From contig CM040752.1 of assembly GCA_022829145.1 (NCBI GenBank), forward strand, positions 35,547,086 through 35,611,085: DNA of 64,000 nt. Direction: 5' to 3'. The stretch comes from Albula goreensis (lineage: Eukaryota; Chordata; Actinopteri; Albuliformes; Albulidae). Both the position numbers and the translations under genes were made by a program. The notes beneath the pieces are model-generated. The model worked only from the letters and a program-made list of their open reading frames with translations. It did not search any database and had not been told where the DNA came from. This document shows positions 48,791 through 60,132 of the stretch, in pieces; positions within the stretch are counted from its first letter, which is position 1; every line of letters begins with the position of its first letter.

Positions 48791-49988
48791 GAGAGCTCCT
48801 CTCCTCCATGACTGGGTTTGCAGCGGCGGCCCTGCTTTCACACGGTGTTACTGGCTCACGGCAGAGCACTGGCCTTTGGGAAAGGAAGGCCCCATGTGGC
48901 TTGCAGAGACGCACAGCAGAGGCTCAGACCGTCCCTTTGAAGATGCTCTGCCATTTCCCATGAGCCTCTCTGAGCTCCTCGCCCATTGTTCCCCTCACAG
49001 CACATGCTACGAATGACTCCTTTCCTGTTGTTGTTTTTCCATCAAAAACGGACAGAAGGGGCACGGAATGTACAGAAAGAGAGATGAGCCAGAAAAACTC
49101 CATTTAGCATGCAAACCTGGTCTGTATGGAGGGAGTCTTCATGAAGGAGAACTATAAAAATAAAAACAAGCTTCCATACATGCCTGTGTTCTCTAGGTTT
49201 CCTGTTTGAAATGCGGGCTGGGCTCAGCCACGGCATAAACATGTAACGAGGCCAGCTGTGGACCGCAATGTCATTTAATTAGCCGATAAGGGAGGCGCTC
49301 CCTGAAGTAAAGAGGATAGACTGATGTTTAAGACTGCACCGCATTGTGAAGACTGCTCTGAAAATGACCTTTACAATGTTTCCTGTTTTTTATACTCCCT
49401 TTTTTTGGTACAGAAAAAAAAAATCAATTTCCTCCTGATGGCTTGCACAGCGCTCAAATGGCCCTCGGATACCAGGGTAAATGGGCTCTCCGTATTGGCC
49501 TACTTTCTGTGTGATATCTCCGCTGGAGAATCTCGGCATGCTCCCTGAGTAATTAAGTGGCTACCGTCCTGTACAACTCCAGTATTATGAGATATTGGCC
49601 TCTATGCTGGCGCCAAGAAATCCATTGGACAAAAAAAAAACAATACTATGCACTATGAAAAAAAAAGAAATCTCAGAGGAGTGGAACAGAATTATTTGCT
49701 GTTTTTGAAATGATTCCAAGCATGTGGTATGGCCTGACTTTGCTGAACTCGTTGAGGGAGGGCGAAGCATTCGATTTAAGGAAATCCTGGCATAGATCAT
49801 GCTTTATCTCATTTTTATCCCCCTGTCGCACATACAGTAAGCTGTGCTTCACCTGAAGGCTAATGGATCCAAGTTTACGATGTCATGTTTCTGTGTTTAT
49901 TTTAACTCTCGGGCAGGGCTGCCAGTGCATGACTTTAATTTACTGCTCGCCTTCCGATGACCTTTTAATAATGAAAAAAATTACAATA
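48791..49988. other. unique sequence; 49255-49560 candidate conserved element
   Basis: 49255-49380 and 49435-49560 are repeat-poor with ATTA words and CpGs. Poly-A runs lie at 49414 and 49631. No gene. Confidence 0.35.
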
Positions 49989-49990
49989 TA

Positions 49991-50292
49991 CAGCCATTCC
50001 CCGACTTACATCCCAGTTCCATTCTGACCGTCCGGTTGTGTCTCGAAATGGATGTAAGTTGGATGTATGTTAGCATGGCAACTGAGAGCGAGTACTGAGA
50101 GAGATGCTGTGATGTACACACTGCTGGGATATCGGCTGATGGTCACAATCATACGCATGCAGCCGTTAGCTCTAGCGGACGTACGTCTTCGCGTAATTTT
50201 TACATTAACACATTTTTTCTTTATTTTTTTTAAATTTATGCACTATTTTTTTCAGCCGTATGTGTGGATTGTCGTAAGTCGGGGATAGGCTG
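49991..50292. mobile_element. non-autonomous DNA transposon (MITE), about 302 bp
   Basis: The left end CAGCCATTCCCCGACTTAC and the reverse complement of the right end, CAGCCTATCCCCGACTTAC, match at 17 of 19 bases. A subterminal 'gtaagttgg' echoes the end inside the left part. The CAG...CTTAC terminus and TA just outside the left end fit a pogo/Tigger-like or mariner-like element. The right flank has CA before TA, so the target duplication is imperfect. There is no transposase frame. Confidence 0.75.
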
Positions 50293-51087
50293 CATAAATA
50301 AAGGGAAAATGTGTTTTAGGAATCATCACACCTGAAAGCAGGCCGGGATGGGGACATTCCAATCCGTCCCGTCCCTCTGAGTGACTGTATGCCTCTATCA
50401 GAGACAGTCCCACTTCCCCCCAAATTCAGCAGCGCTGCGGCCTGTCAGGACTGGATTATTTTAAGATACACCATACGAAGAGAGCATAAATATCTTGTAT
50501 ATATATTCAATATCACAGGCTTCCTTCGGGGCTGTCCTGGGAATGTGGTGGGAATTATCCTGCTGCTCCACGGCTTTCTCTTAAATGTAATCAGTTTTTC
50601 CCCTCTATGATATTATATTTATGAGGTTCCACCATCATTATATCAACCGTTTCATTTGGAAGGACAAAGCAACACTCAATTCCCAAAATGAACCGCACAT
50701 TATTATTATTTTCTGCTAAAGAGAGCCACTTATACAGTTACATCCCCATGGGAACCTCAAACTCATTTCATGGTGGAATGTTGAATTCAAGCTGGATTCA
50801 GATGGATGAAATGGACTTGTTCATATTGTAGATTAATAATAAAAATAACAGTAACACTAATATTGCTAATAATATATTGCATTCATATACCACTCCTCCT
50901 TCTTCCGTATCCTTCAAATGTTTTAGAATGGGGGGGGGGGGTTATCTCTACCCACCATGCTTCCACCACGGTGATGCAAGTCAGCCATTTTGTGCCTGTG
51001 CCTCCCCAAACATTAGCTAATGTTCCATGAGGGAGGAGTATTAAGCTCTGCATGTTTACCCAAGCAGCTCATATTAGGTAGTGTTAA
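50293..51087. other. unique non-coding sequence
   Basis: Poly-G (about 12) at 50931-50942. No gene. Confidence 0.5.
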
Positions 51088-51170
51088 TGGGAGAAAGGCA
51101 CCGCCAAGGATTCAAACCCACTGTTTTTGGATGCCAGCCTGGTACCTTATCCTCTACACCACATTTCAAC
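51088..51170 (-). mobile_element. tRNA-derived SINE head, minus strand
   Basis: On the minus strand an A-box-like TGGTGTAGAGG (51151-51161) and a B-box-like GGTTTGAATCC (51108-51118) are separated by 32 bases, the spacing of an internal pol III promoter. No complete cloverleaf is present, so it is a SINE and not a tRNA gene. Confidence 0.6.
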
Positions 51171-52565
51171 CAGTTAACAAATACAAACAGCCGTGGAACA
51201 TTTCCATCGTTTAGTCTGTTATGAAGCGGTCCCTGCTCAACATTCCTAAAAGATATGCCAAAATATTTCAAAGAATGTTTTTCCTGAAAGATCATTTCCT
51301 TCTGAACAGCAGCAAGAGCTTATCAGAAAGACAAAAAAATAATTTCACATTCAAAGTCTGCTGTCAAATTCACAGTAAACACATTTATATATAACAGACA
51401 GGTAGAAGCGGGGGAAAATCTTAAATTGTGATTAAAACACTGAAAATGGGAGTTAAAAAGCTAACAAAGAAATAGCCATCACCAGTCTGCATCTCACCAT
51501 GCAGACAGCTACATGCTCGGTAAAAGTGCGTGTAGTTCTGATGTTTTCTGTGCTTGTGATGTAGGATGCTTCTGTCATGGCAGATAATGACTTTAATGTC
51601 TAAACAGAGCCAGGTTTCCTGCTCACCCAGAGGAACTGTCTGTCTGTACGCATCGGCAGCTCGTGTCCTAGATAATTACATCACCTCTGACCAATCAGCA
51701 ATGCTACATTATGAATCAAAAAGCGCACATCACACACGGTAGTGAGAGCTTCATTGTTAAGCACATACCCAAACAGCAGCACAGCATTATCTGCGCCGTA
51801 CACAGACACACTGCATTCAGGTAGGTTAATGGCCATCGCCTGTATGTGGGTGCATACGCCCAAGCACATAAACACAGAGATATACATACACTCCTACATC
51901 ACCCATATACTATAGAGTAGAGATGACAGCACTTGAATGCTTTCTCCTGTAGAGGTACAGGGCACTTCTACACAAGTTTAATGAAAAAAAATGAACGAGG
52001 TATGTGAGATATAGTATGGGGACTTGATCAACAGTTGCTTCTTCACAGTTTACTAATGAAAGACACATATATGGCCCTGTCCCAAACTCAAGCAAGTGAG
52101 GGAACAAACTTTTACCAAATTACCATCCCCCAAACCCTAAAATAAATCTGCTCAAAATCTGAGCAAGCAGAACCTTGAATATACATGAGAAGAAAACAAA
52201 TTAAATAAGCCGAGCTCAATTCAGACCTGAGCAATAAGACAAACCAAGACCCCAGGAGAGGTCTGACTTCTGTCTGTCTGCTTTTTGAAGTCAAAAATAA
52301 ACAAACACCTTCCAGAGTGCCAGAATGCAGGCTTTAAAGGAAAGGAAGGGGCGGGACCAGCACTGTGATTGGATTATTTAGGAGTAACACATCTGGCTGC
52401 AATTGCCTCAATGAGAAGGGAAGCAAACAGAACCAATTAATCAATTAAGGATCAATTAAGGCCAACCTGGTGGCACGCCAGAGTGTCAAATCAAACAGTT
52501 GCAAAGAAACAGCACAACAGGGAGCTGCAATTGGAAATTGACAGGAACTGACAGTTCCCCAACAA
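51171..52565. other. unique non-coding sequence
   Basis: 52435-52460 holds a short direct repeat (ATCAATTAAGG). No gene. Confidence 0.5.
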
Positions 52566-52587
52566 TACACAGGGATGCACATGACCA

Positions 52588-52671
52588 TATGCATGTGCAC
52601 ACGCACACACACATACACACACAGACACTCATTTAGCAACCTGCAATACACACACACACATATGCACACAG

Positions 52672-52703
<32 letters not shown>

Positions 52704-52722
52704 ACACATATATATATATAGT
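52588..52722 (+). repeat. interrupted (CA)n microsatellite ending in (TA)n
   Basis: CA tracts at 52600-52625 and 52650-52707, then TATATATATA to 52721. Confidence 0.92.
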
Positions 52723-53084
52723 TTGCACATGTTCATTGAGCTGCATATGAAATAAATAAAAGAATAAAATATGAAATAAAGGATGTGGATTATGAAGGCC
52801 TGCCGTAGCGGTGCTGATGAATGGGGTTTCAGTGGGTTTATACAGGAATGCGACGCCCTCACTGCCTTCTCCACAGATAACTTTAGGTAACAGGCAGTGA
52901 GAGATGAGGTCAGCTGTTCGCTCCACAGTGGGAGTTACTGTGCGAGGGTCACTGCGTGAGTCAGTGGGTCATGGGTCATGGGTCATGGGTCATCAGGGGT
53001 CTGCTTTGTAACCGTGAGATGAAAACATGTTTTTGCCCTGGTCTAGTTTCTCTCAGGCACAAAGTGTACCTACCCTAACGTTAC
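52723..53084. other. unique sequence with 7-bp x 4 repeat
   Basis: GGGTCAT occurs four times in tandem at 52966-52993. Otherwise nothing. Confidence 0.6.
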
Positions 53085-53290
53085 AGAGCAGCGTTCCTCA
53101 CTCCAGGCCCTGAAGGGATGCAGTGCATGCTGGCTTTTGTTTTCATTTGAAATTCCACACCAGATTCACACCCGAGGAGCTAGGTGAGGTGCATTAGCTG
53201 TGCAATCAGCTGTTTTAACTGGTCATTAAGTGCTGAGCAGCAACAAGACCCAGCCACCCTCCCGGAGCAGGACTGAGCAGCGTTCTTCTG
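53085..53290. mobile_element. old fold-back repeat
   Basis: The left arm (about 53087-53143: 'gcagcgttcctcactccagg' ... 'ctggcttttgtt') aligns with the reverse complement of 53234-53287 ('cagtcctgctccgggagggt' ... 'ctgggtcttgtt'). It resembles a common fish repeat with 'cactccaggtcctggagggc'-type ends. Divergence is high. Confidence 0.45.
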
Positions 53291-53588
53291 GACTAAATGT
53301 CCAGGTGTGCGGGCTGATAACGTGAAAAGCATAACATCTGTAATTTCCTGCCCAATTATCATGTCCACTGAGCAGAAAATAAGAACCACTGTCATAATCA
53401 TCATCATTATAATTATTTGCATTATGGAGAGAATTCGGCTCTGTTCCTCCGCTGTGATTTCAGGGGTGTTTTACATGATTGGTCTCAGTACGGTTTGTGA
53501 TGTCACAATGCCCTGGCATTTAAACAGACAATGGGACATGCAATGATGTAATAGCTGGATAATATTTAGAACATTTACTCCCATTTAT
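53291..53588. other. unique sequence
   Basis: A short (ATT/ATC)n patch lies at 53395-53420. No gene. Confidence 0.5.
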
Positions 53589-53960
53589 TGTCTCTCTCTA
53601 CCTCTTTCTCCATCTCTCAGAACCTCACTTTTACAATGGAGCTCACTCTCCATTCACTTTCATACCTGTTTCTCTGTTGTTCTCCCTCTCTCTTACTCCC
53701 TCTTTCTTGCTCTCTGTCTGTCTCTCTCAGTCTCTCTGCCTTTTTTCCGGCAGTGGCCTGTCTCAGTGTTTCCCTCAGCTGATGTTAGCTCAATCTTCAT
53801 CTCAGTCTCACTTCCACATGTCTCCACTGCTTTCCTTCTCTCTTACTCACCTTTCTCCATCTCATCCTCTAGTCTAAATCTCTCCTTTTTTCTCTCTCTC
53901 TCCCTCTTACTTGCTGTCTCTCTCACCCTCTATCTCCTGCTCTCCCTCTCTCTGTCTCTC
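53589..53960. repeat. TC-rich polypyrimidine tract
   Basis: About 370 bp of TCTC/CTTT sequence with few purines. It forms the left side of an imperfect inverted pair with 53985-54305. Confidence 0.85.
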
Positions 53961-53990
53961 ACATTCATTTGCTTTGTGAGAATGTGAGAG
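53956..53990. other. centre of large purine/pyrimidine inverted repeat
   Basis: CTCTCACATTC (53956-53966) and GAATGTGAGAG (53980-53990) are exact reverse complements around a 13-nt loop. Outside them, TC on the left pairs with GA on the right. Confidence 0.75.
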
Positions 53991-54139
53991 AGAGAGCAAG
54001 AGAGAGAGAGAGAGTGAAAGACAGAGAGAGAGAGAGTGAGAGACAGAGAGAGACAGAGAGAGTTTGAGAGGGAGAGAGAGAGAGTGAGAGACAGAGAGAG
54101 ACAGAGAGAGTGTGAGAGAGCGAGAGAGAGAGAGAGAGG

Positions 54140-54171
<32 letters not shown>

Positions 54172-54173
54172 GC

Positions 54174-54224
<51 letters not shown>

Positions 54225-54305
54225 CGAGAGAGACAGAGAGAGAGAGAGAGCGAGCGAGAGAGAGAGAGAGAGAGACAGAGGGAGAGAGAGGGAGAGAGAG
54301 AGACT
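53985..54305. repeat. (GA)n-rich polypurine tract
   Basis: About 320 bp of GAGAGA with GACA, GAGC and GAGGGA interruptions. Arg-Glu and Ser-Leu frames across it are artefacts. Confidence 0.97.
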
Positions 54306-54704
54306 GAATGAAATGAATAATAACAATGACCTCATGCAGTCCCATTCATATCATTCCATATTTTCACAGATGCAGAGAAAACCAACATCACTTATAATAA
54401 TTATATTTTCCTTAAGGGTCTGTATGTTACATCTATTCTTTTCCCTGCTGCTGTATAATTCATTGTTGTAATTCAATATTCTGCAGAAACCGTATCTTTC
54501 TGTCTATTGAAATGCTTCTTTTGGCAGTTCTTACAACATCACAATTATGAGCCTGAAACAGATGTGCAAAACCGCCGTTCCTCTGGCTCTGCAGGATTAT
54601 TCATTCATTATTAATATGAGAACATGAAGGGATATGCTCTCCTCCTCATATTTCACCATTTTTTTTACGTGATGTGTGCATAGACAGACTGTGAAATCTC
54701 CAAA
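54306..54704. other. unique non-coding sequence
   Basis: No feature is recognised. Confidence 0.5.
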
Positions 54705-54731
54705 AAAAAGAGAGAGAGAGAGAGAGAGAGC
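54705..54731. repeat. (AG)n microsatellite
   Basis: About 11 AG units after an A-run. Confidence 0.92.
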
Positions 54732-55168
54732 AACACATCATTGTCATGATCACTCAGCAACAGGAGAGAGCGGATCTGTACCGAGGCCAGTAAATCCAAC
54801 TCATCCAAAACCGAAGAGCGGAAACGCTCGACTTCGCTTACGGTCTCACGAAAGGCAGGGGTCTCTGTTTGATCAATCCGCTCGGGTAGGGATAGTGGAA
54901 AAGTCGACCGTAAAGAAGCGAATCGCACGGAGCGGTCACCGTGTTCCTCTCGGGCCCATAAATGATTCATTTGCCCCAGTTATTCCCCTAGAAACCCCAG
55001 CTATAGGCGGCCATTGCCTGTTGGGCTGAGGAGCTCCGGAGCAGGGATAAGGTCTGCCTGGCTCAAAGGCCGGGCTGCCCTGATTGAGTGGAGCCACCGC
55101 CCTGGTTCAATAGCCCATCTCCGCACATTCATTGCCTGCGACCACCCAGGCAACGGGCCCAGAACCTA
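54732..55168. other. CpG-enriched unique segment
   Basis: 54770-54960 has many CG dinucleotides without being G-run rich, and is repeat-free. It could be a regulatory element. A plus-strand frame at 54676-55029 is open but unremarkable and resembles no protein I know. Confidence 0.35.
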
Positions 55169-55432
55169 CAACCACCTGGGTTAAAAACAGTCACCTGAGC
55201 AAAAAACAGTCACCTGGGCTAAAAACAGTCACCTGAGCAAAAAACTTCCACCTGGGTTAAAAACATTCACCTGGGCAAAAAACTTCCACCTGGGTTAAAA
55301 ACAGTCACCTGAGCAAAAAACAGTCACCTGGGCTAAAAACAGTCACCTGAGCAAAAACAGTCACCTGAGCAAAAAACAGTCACCTGGGCTAAAAACAGTC
55401 AACTGGGCTCAAAAAAAGCAGTCACCTGGTGG
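55169..55432. repeat. 20-21-bp minisatellite with 13 CACCTG E-boxes
   Basis: The unit is 'aaaaacagtcacctgRgc' + 'taa' or 'aaa'. CACCTG occurs 13 times between 55173 and 55428 at about 20-21-bp spacing. One unit has CAACTG instead. Confidence 0.93.
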
Positions 55433-55607
55433 AAGATAGCTAACATCCAGGGAGATCCGACATGTTAGGAAACTAGAAAACAGAAGCTTGTTTCAAGCTT
55501 TGTGAATATGATAGTGGTCAGGGGTTAACAGGTAATGTTCAGGGAACTTATGCTAATGTTATCCATATTGGGGCTTATATTGAATGTACTGTTTACACTG
55601 TGGATTT
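55433..55607. other. unique non-coding sequence
   Basis: No feature is recognised. Confidence 0.5.
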
Positions 55608-55817
55608 GCATTAGCTCTGGTTAGCATAGATAACCTGAGTTAAGTGCTTTGGTGATGCGGCATTAGCTCTGGTTAGCGTAGATAACCTGAGTTAAGTGCT
55701 TTGGTGATGCGGCATTAGCTCTGGCTAGGATAGATAACCTGAGTTAAGTGCTTTGGTGATGCGGCATTAGCTCTGGTTAGCGTAGATAACCTGAGTTAAG
55801 TGCTTTGGTGATGCGGC
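55608..55817. repeat. 52-bp minisatellite, 4 copies
   Basis: Units begin GCATTAGCTCTGG at 55608, 55660, 55712 and 55764 and are nearly identical. Confidence 0.95.
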
Positions 55818-55899
55818 GTATATATCGGCTCTTCTGGAAACGTTGTTAGCCAGGTGAGGCACTACTGCTTAAATGAGTCAGGTGAATGCACTGATGTTA

Positions 55900-55960
55900 T
55901 CCTACCCCTGCAAGTCAATCTGGATAAGAGCCTCTGCAGAGTGACTGAGATTTAATGGGA
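55900..55960 (+). mobile_element. degraded SINE tail, fish-type
   Basis: 'aagtcaatctggataagagc' + 'ctctgcagagtgactgag' is a diverged form of the 'gctttggataaaagcgtctgctaaatgac' tail common in fish genomes. Confidence 0.55.
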
Positions 55961-57010
55961 TGTCAACATGTACGATAAAATCACAAATATTAAATGCAGA
56001 TTTAACGCCTAACCCAAAAAATTAAAGGCACTGGTGCCATTAAAAGGTAAAAGCAGGTGACCCAGAGCTTTCACCTGTATTAGCTAAACAGGTAGGCTGG
56101 GTGAGGAGCCCAGTGCCACATCATTGGGGTGGGGGGTCAGGCAGGGGTCGTGACTTTGATTGTGGGCACTGCAAATGACCAAATGGATCAAGTAATGCAT
56201 TTGAAAACACTTCGGTAAAGTACTGAGAACTTTCCGCCAGACATGTCACCAAGCCAAGAGGCCACAGAAATAATGTTTGTGTTATGAATACTGGTGGAAG
56301 GATATCACTTTTAAAAAGCAGCAGTTTTGCTAGTTTCAAATGTGTTTCCAAAAGTATGCGACGCAGTTCTGTGTATGTCCCCCAGGCGATCCTTAAGTGC
56401 TGGCTTCTTCATTTGACTCTGTGAAAATTTGACACCTTGAGATTCAATGGAAAACAGAAAAGATTTGCAGATGCGGTTGTGTATTTTCTGTTTATGTAGT
56501 GTACTGATGACTATAACAACACTGGGTGTGGTAAAGTTACGAAAACACATATATTCAGTGCAAAACTGCGCAATGCACAACTTGCTATGTTTTTCATTTC
56601 ACTCAGTAATTGTTATTCTACAATGAATAAAGTTGATGAAAAATAAAACATGGACATGAGCTTTTTTTTATACTGTTCTGTTTTGGCTCAGTTTGCAGTT
56701 ATAGATATTTATGGCACCGCCTATACGCTGTGGCGGCAGACAAATATTGTTATTAATATTGTTTTGATTTAAGAAATGTGACAGAGATGCAGCTCTGGGC
56801 AGTAATAATCATGTCTGTTGTGTTGTGTTATACAGACCCGGTGAATGTTCCTGTGTGTTTGTGAATACGCCACGGGATCGGATGAATAAAAGAAGGAACC
56901 CTTTGGCTCTCCTGAAGTCGCTTCCCCATCCATCTCCACTCCTGTGTGAGGAATGAAGTCCTCCCCTGCCTGCGCGCCACCCGTCTTGTGTGAATCTAAT
57001 TTGAAAAACA
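55961..57010. other. unique non-coding sequence
   Basis: A G-run lies at 56126-56137. No gene is recognised. Confidence 0.5.
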
Positions 57011-57014
57011 TCAT

Positions 57015-57045
57015 AGGGAGGTGGGGGAGGGGGTGGGGGGGAGAA
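57015..57045 (+). repeat. G-rich tract with G-quadruplex potential
   Basis: Runs of GGG, GGGGG, GGGGG and GGGGGGG separated by one or two bases. Confidence 0.75.
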
Positions 57046-58104
57046 AATTAGTGATGCGCCGGCCTCAGTGTGCCACAGTGTTCAGTGTCCCACTAGAAAA
57101 CAATGGCTGGTGATGTCATAATGTATGGTTCTACACTACCCAGAGCCAAAGTTAATGTAACAAAACTTACGTGCCAGTAAACATGCAAAAGTTTTCCTGA
57201 CTGAAACTGGTTTCACACACTGCTGACGTGTTACTTAACTTTGAGCCAGGTTAAAGACAGCCCCGCTTATATTAGCTATAAAAATACTAAAACCACTTTG
57301 TTTGTTTTCTGTAAATTTGTGATTTGAAAGAGCATTTCCATCTCTTGACCAAAACCTGTTTTGAAGAAAAATCATGCTCAATACTTCATTTTTTTAAAAA
57401 AAGGCATTATTGGATCAAGGCTTTAAACGACTCAGATGGTTTATAAAAGGTGTTATTTTAACCCCAAACAGTTAAGAAGTTGTGTGGCTTATAGTGTATA
57501 TTGATTCCTTTATCTCAAAGATCTGTCAAGTGTCTAATCCCAGTAATACCACAGAGCCATCAAGACTGTTCATCGGTACATCATGGCAGGAAGTGACTCT
57601 GTAAATGAATTTGCTTGTCAGCTGAGATTTTCCTCATAGGAGGCCATTTTGTCTGAGTGCACGGAGCAGGGAGATGCCACTGTGGCAGGGGTGAAAATCA
57701 CCGACATCCATCATGGGAAACTCTTCTCTTACCATGCTTTTCCCCACAGAGATGAGCGCTTTTGTTGGACAACAGGAATAATTACATATTCACCCTTTAC
57801 AAACATATACAAAGCAGCTAACCTTAACAACTAACATGTAATATCATCTTTATAAATCATTTGTTAATGATTTAGTTAACATGCAAGCTATGAATAAATG
57901 CTTAAGAGATACAGTTTATAACTATTAGATAATGTGAACTACTGTATTACCTAATTTTATTTAGTGTACCATTATTGTAAAGTGTTAATAGCTTTATTAT
58001 AACCTTTACACTTATTGTTACACCAAAGTGTTTAAATATCACTTGATGTAAAGCTATTTTCCCCCCTCCCCAAGTTGTTTTGGATCCACAGTGATAGAGG
58101 AAGC
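57046..58104. other. unique AT-rich sequence
   Basis: 57830-58030 contains loose repeats of 'taac' words. No gene. Confidence 0.5.
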
Positions 58105-59592
58105 CGTGGCTGGGCTGGGCCACGATGTGCTGGGTAACAGTGTTCTGGGCTGCAATGTGCTGGGTCACGGTGCGCTGGGCTGCAATGTGCTGGGTCACAG
58201 TGCGCTGGGTCACTGAGCTGCAGCGCGCTCAGCAGCAGTGTGCTGGGCAGCAGTGCGCTGGGCAGCAGTGTGCTGGGCGGCAGTGCGCTGGGCGGCAGTG
58301 TGCAGTGTGCTGGGTGGCAGTGTGCAGTGTGCTGGGCAGCAGTGTGCAGTGTGCAGGGCGGCAGTGTGCAGTGTGCTGGGCAGCAGTGTGCAGTGTGCTG
58401 GGCAGCAGTGTGCAGGGTGGTAGTGTGCAGTGTGCAGGGCAGCAGTGTGCAGTGTGCAGGGCGGCAGTGTGCAGTGTGCTGGGTGGCGGTGTGCTGGGCA
58501 GCAGTGTGCAGTGTCCAGGGCAGTGGTACTGATGCATGGGGTGGAATGACAGGGTATCATATCTCTATACCCCATGCAGTGTGCTGGGCAGCAGTGTGCA
58601 GGGCGGCAGTGTGCAGTGTGCTGGGCAGCAGTGTGCAGTGTGGTGGTAGTGTGCAGTGTGCTGGGCAGCAGTGTGCAGGGCGGCAGTGTGCAGTGTCCAG
58701 GGCAGCAGTGTGCAGTGTGCTGGGCAGCAGTGTGCAGGGTGGTAGTGTGCAGTGTGCTGGGCAGCAGTGTACAGGGCGGCAGTGTGCAGTGTGCTGGGCA
58801 GCAGTGTGCAGTGTGCTGGGCAGCAGTGTGCAGGGCAGCAGTGTGCTGGGCAGCAGTGTGCAGGGCGGCAGTGTGCAGTGTGCAGGGCAGCAGTGTGCAG
58901 TGTGCAGGGCGGCAGTGTGCAGTGTGCTGGGTGGCGGTGTGCAGGGCGGCAGTGTGCAGTGTGCAGGGCGGCAGTGTGCAGTGTGCAGGGCAGCAGTGTG
59001 CAGTGTGCAGGGCGGCAGTGTGCAGTGTGCTGGGTGGCGGTGTGCTGGGCAGCAGTCCAGGGCAGCAGTGTGCAGTGTGCTGGGCAGCAGTGTGCAGGGT
59101 GGTAGTGTGCAGTGTGCTGGGCAGCAGTGTGCAGGGCGGCAGTGTGCAGTGTCCAGGGCAGCAGTGTGCAGTGTGCTGGGCAGCAGTGTGCAGGGTGGTA
59201 GTGTGCAGTGTGCTGGGCAGCAGTGTACAGGGCGGCAGTGTGCAGTGTGCTGGGCAGCAGTGTGCAGTGTGCTGGGCAGCAGTGTGCAGGGCAGCAGTGT
59301 GCTGGGCAGCAGTGTGCAGGGCGGCAGTGTGCAGTGTGCAGGGCAGCAGTGTGCAGTGTGCAGGGCGGCAGTGTGCAGTGTGCTGGGTGGCGGTGTGCAG
59401 GGCGGCAGTGTGCAGTGTGCAGGGCGGCAGTGTGCAGTGTGCAGGGCAGCAGTGTGCAGTGTGCAGGGCGGCAGTGTGCAGTGTGCTGGGTGGCGGTGTG
59501 CAGGGCGGCAGTGTGCAGTGTGCTGGGTGGCGGTGTGCTGGGCAGCAGTGGCAGTGTGCTGGGCAGCAGTGTGCAGTGTGCAGGGTGGTGGT
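58105..59592. repeat. CAGTGTG/CTGGGCAGCA minisatellite with 456-bp duplication
   Basis: It is built from 9-bp (gtgtgcagt) and 15-bp (gtgtgctgggcagca, gtgtgcagggcggca) modules. The left end (58105-58230) is a diverged TGCTGGGTCACGG form. A segment around 58640-59095 is repeated about 456 bp downstream; for example, the 'tccagggcagcagtgtgc' marker occurs at 58694 and 59150. Modules are multiples of three, so several frames stay open on both strands. These are not proteins. Confidence 0.93.
58528..58572. repeat. 45-bp boundary module, copy 1
   Basis: The 45-bp sequence beginning ACTGATGCATGGGGTGG and ending ATACCC interrupts the array here and recurs at 59593-59637. It ends in GGGTAT-N9-ATACCC, a small hairpin. 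Confidence 0.9.
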
Positions 59593-59637
59593 ACTGATGC
59601 ATGGGGTGGAATGACAGGGTATCATATCTCTATACCC
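59593..59637. repeat. 45-bp boundary module, copy 2
   Basis: Identical to 58528-58572. Here it marks the right border of the array, so the internal copy probably shows that a larger unit (array plus border) was duplicated. Confidence 0.9.
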
Positions 59638-60130
59638 TGCTCCACTGCTGCGGCCGCTCCATCAGAGCCTGCTGACATCAAGTGGTTGCCAGGATACATC
59701 ATGAGGTACTAGAGGCGCGCCGGGAGGAACCCGCCGGTCCGACTCGGCCCAGCCGGGGAGCTAATTTCTCACCGCGCCGTCCCCGTCAAGCAGCACAACA
59801 CATTGCTCTGTCGTTGTCCCTGTGGCAGAGAGAGAGAGAGCCAGCACGACTGCAGACAGCGGAAGGTCACTGCCGCCTTTGTTTTCCTCTGTTCAAGGGC
59901 CTGGATAAATCTGAACTGGAGGAAAAAATGATGGAGTAGTTTGTTTTTCTTTTTTTGTCCAATTCACAATGGGTAGAGGTTAACTGTTTGACCACATTAA
60001 ACATAAAGTGGGGTGGAGGATTTAGGTCAAGTAATTATTTGTAATACGGGTTTCTCAGGGGCTGAATTGTATCAATACCATTTATTTTTAACAGTAAATA
60101 TTCAAAATACATATTTCAAAACTCCCCAGC
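59638..60130. other. unique sequence, CpG-rich at 59700-59800
   Basis: GC-rich for about 100 bp, then AT-rich. No gene. Confidence 0.4.
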
Positions 60131-60132
60131 AC

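Noticed and set aside
51088..51170. tRNA gene on the minus strand
   Set aside because: A and B boxes are present but acceptor and anticodon stems do not pair. It fits a SINE head better.
53907..54471. Ser-Leu and Arg-Glu repeat frames
   Set aside because: Translation of the (GA)n/(TC)n tract.
58210..59712. Cys-Ala-Val and Leu-His-Thr-Ala-rich open frames up to 490 residues
   Set aside because: The array modules are 9 and 15 bp, multiples of three, so frames stay open on both strands. Not keratin-associated or metallothionein-like genes.
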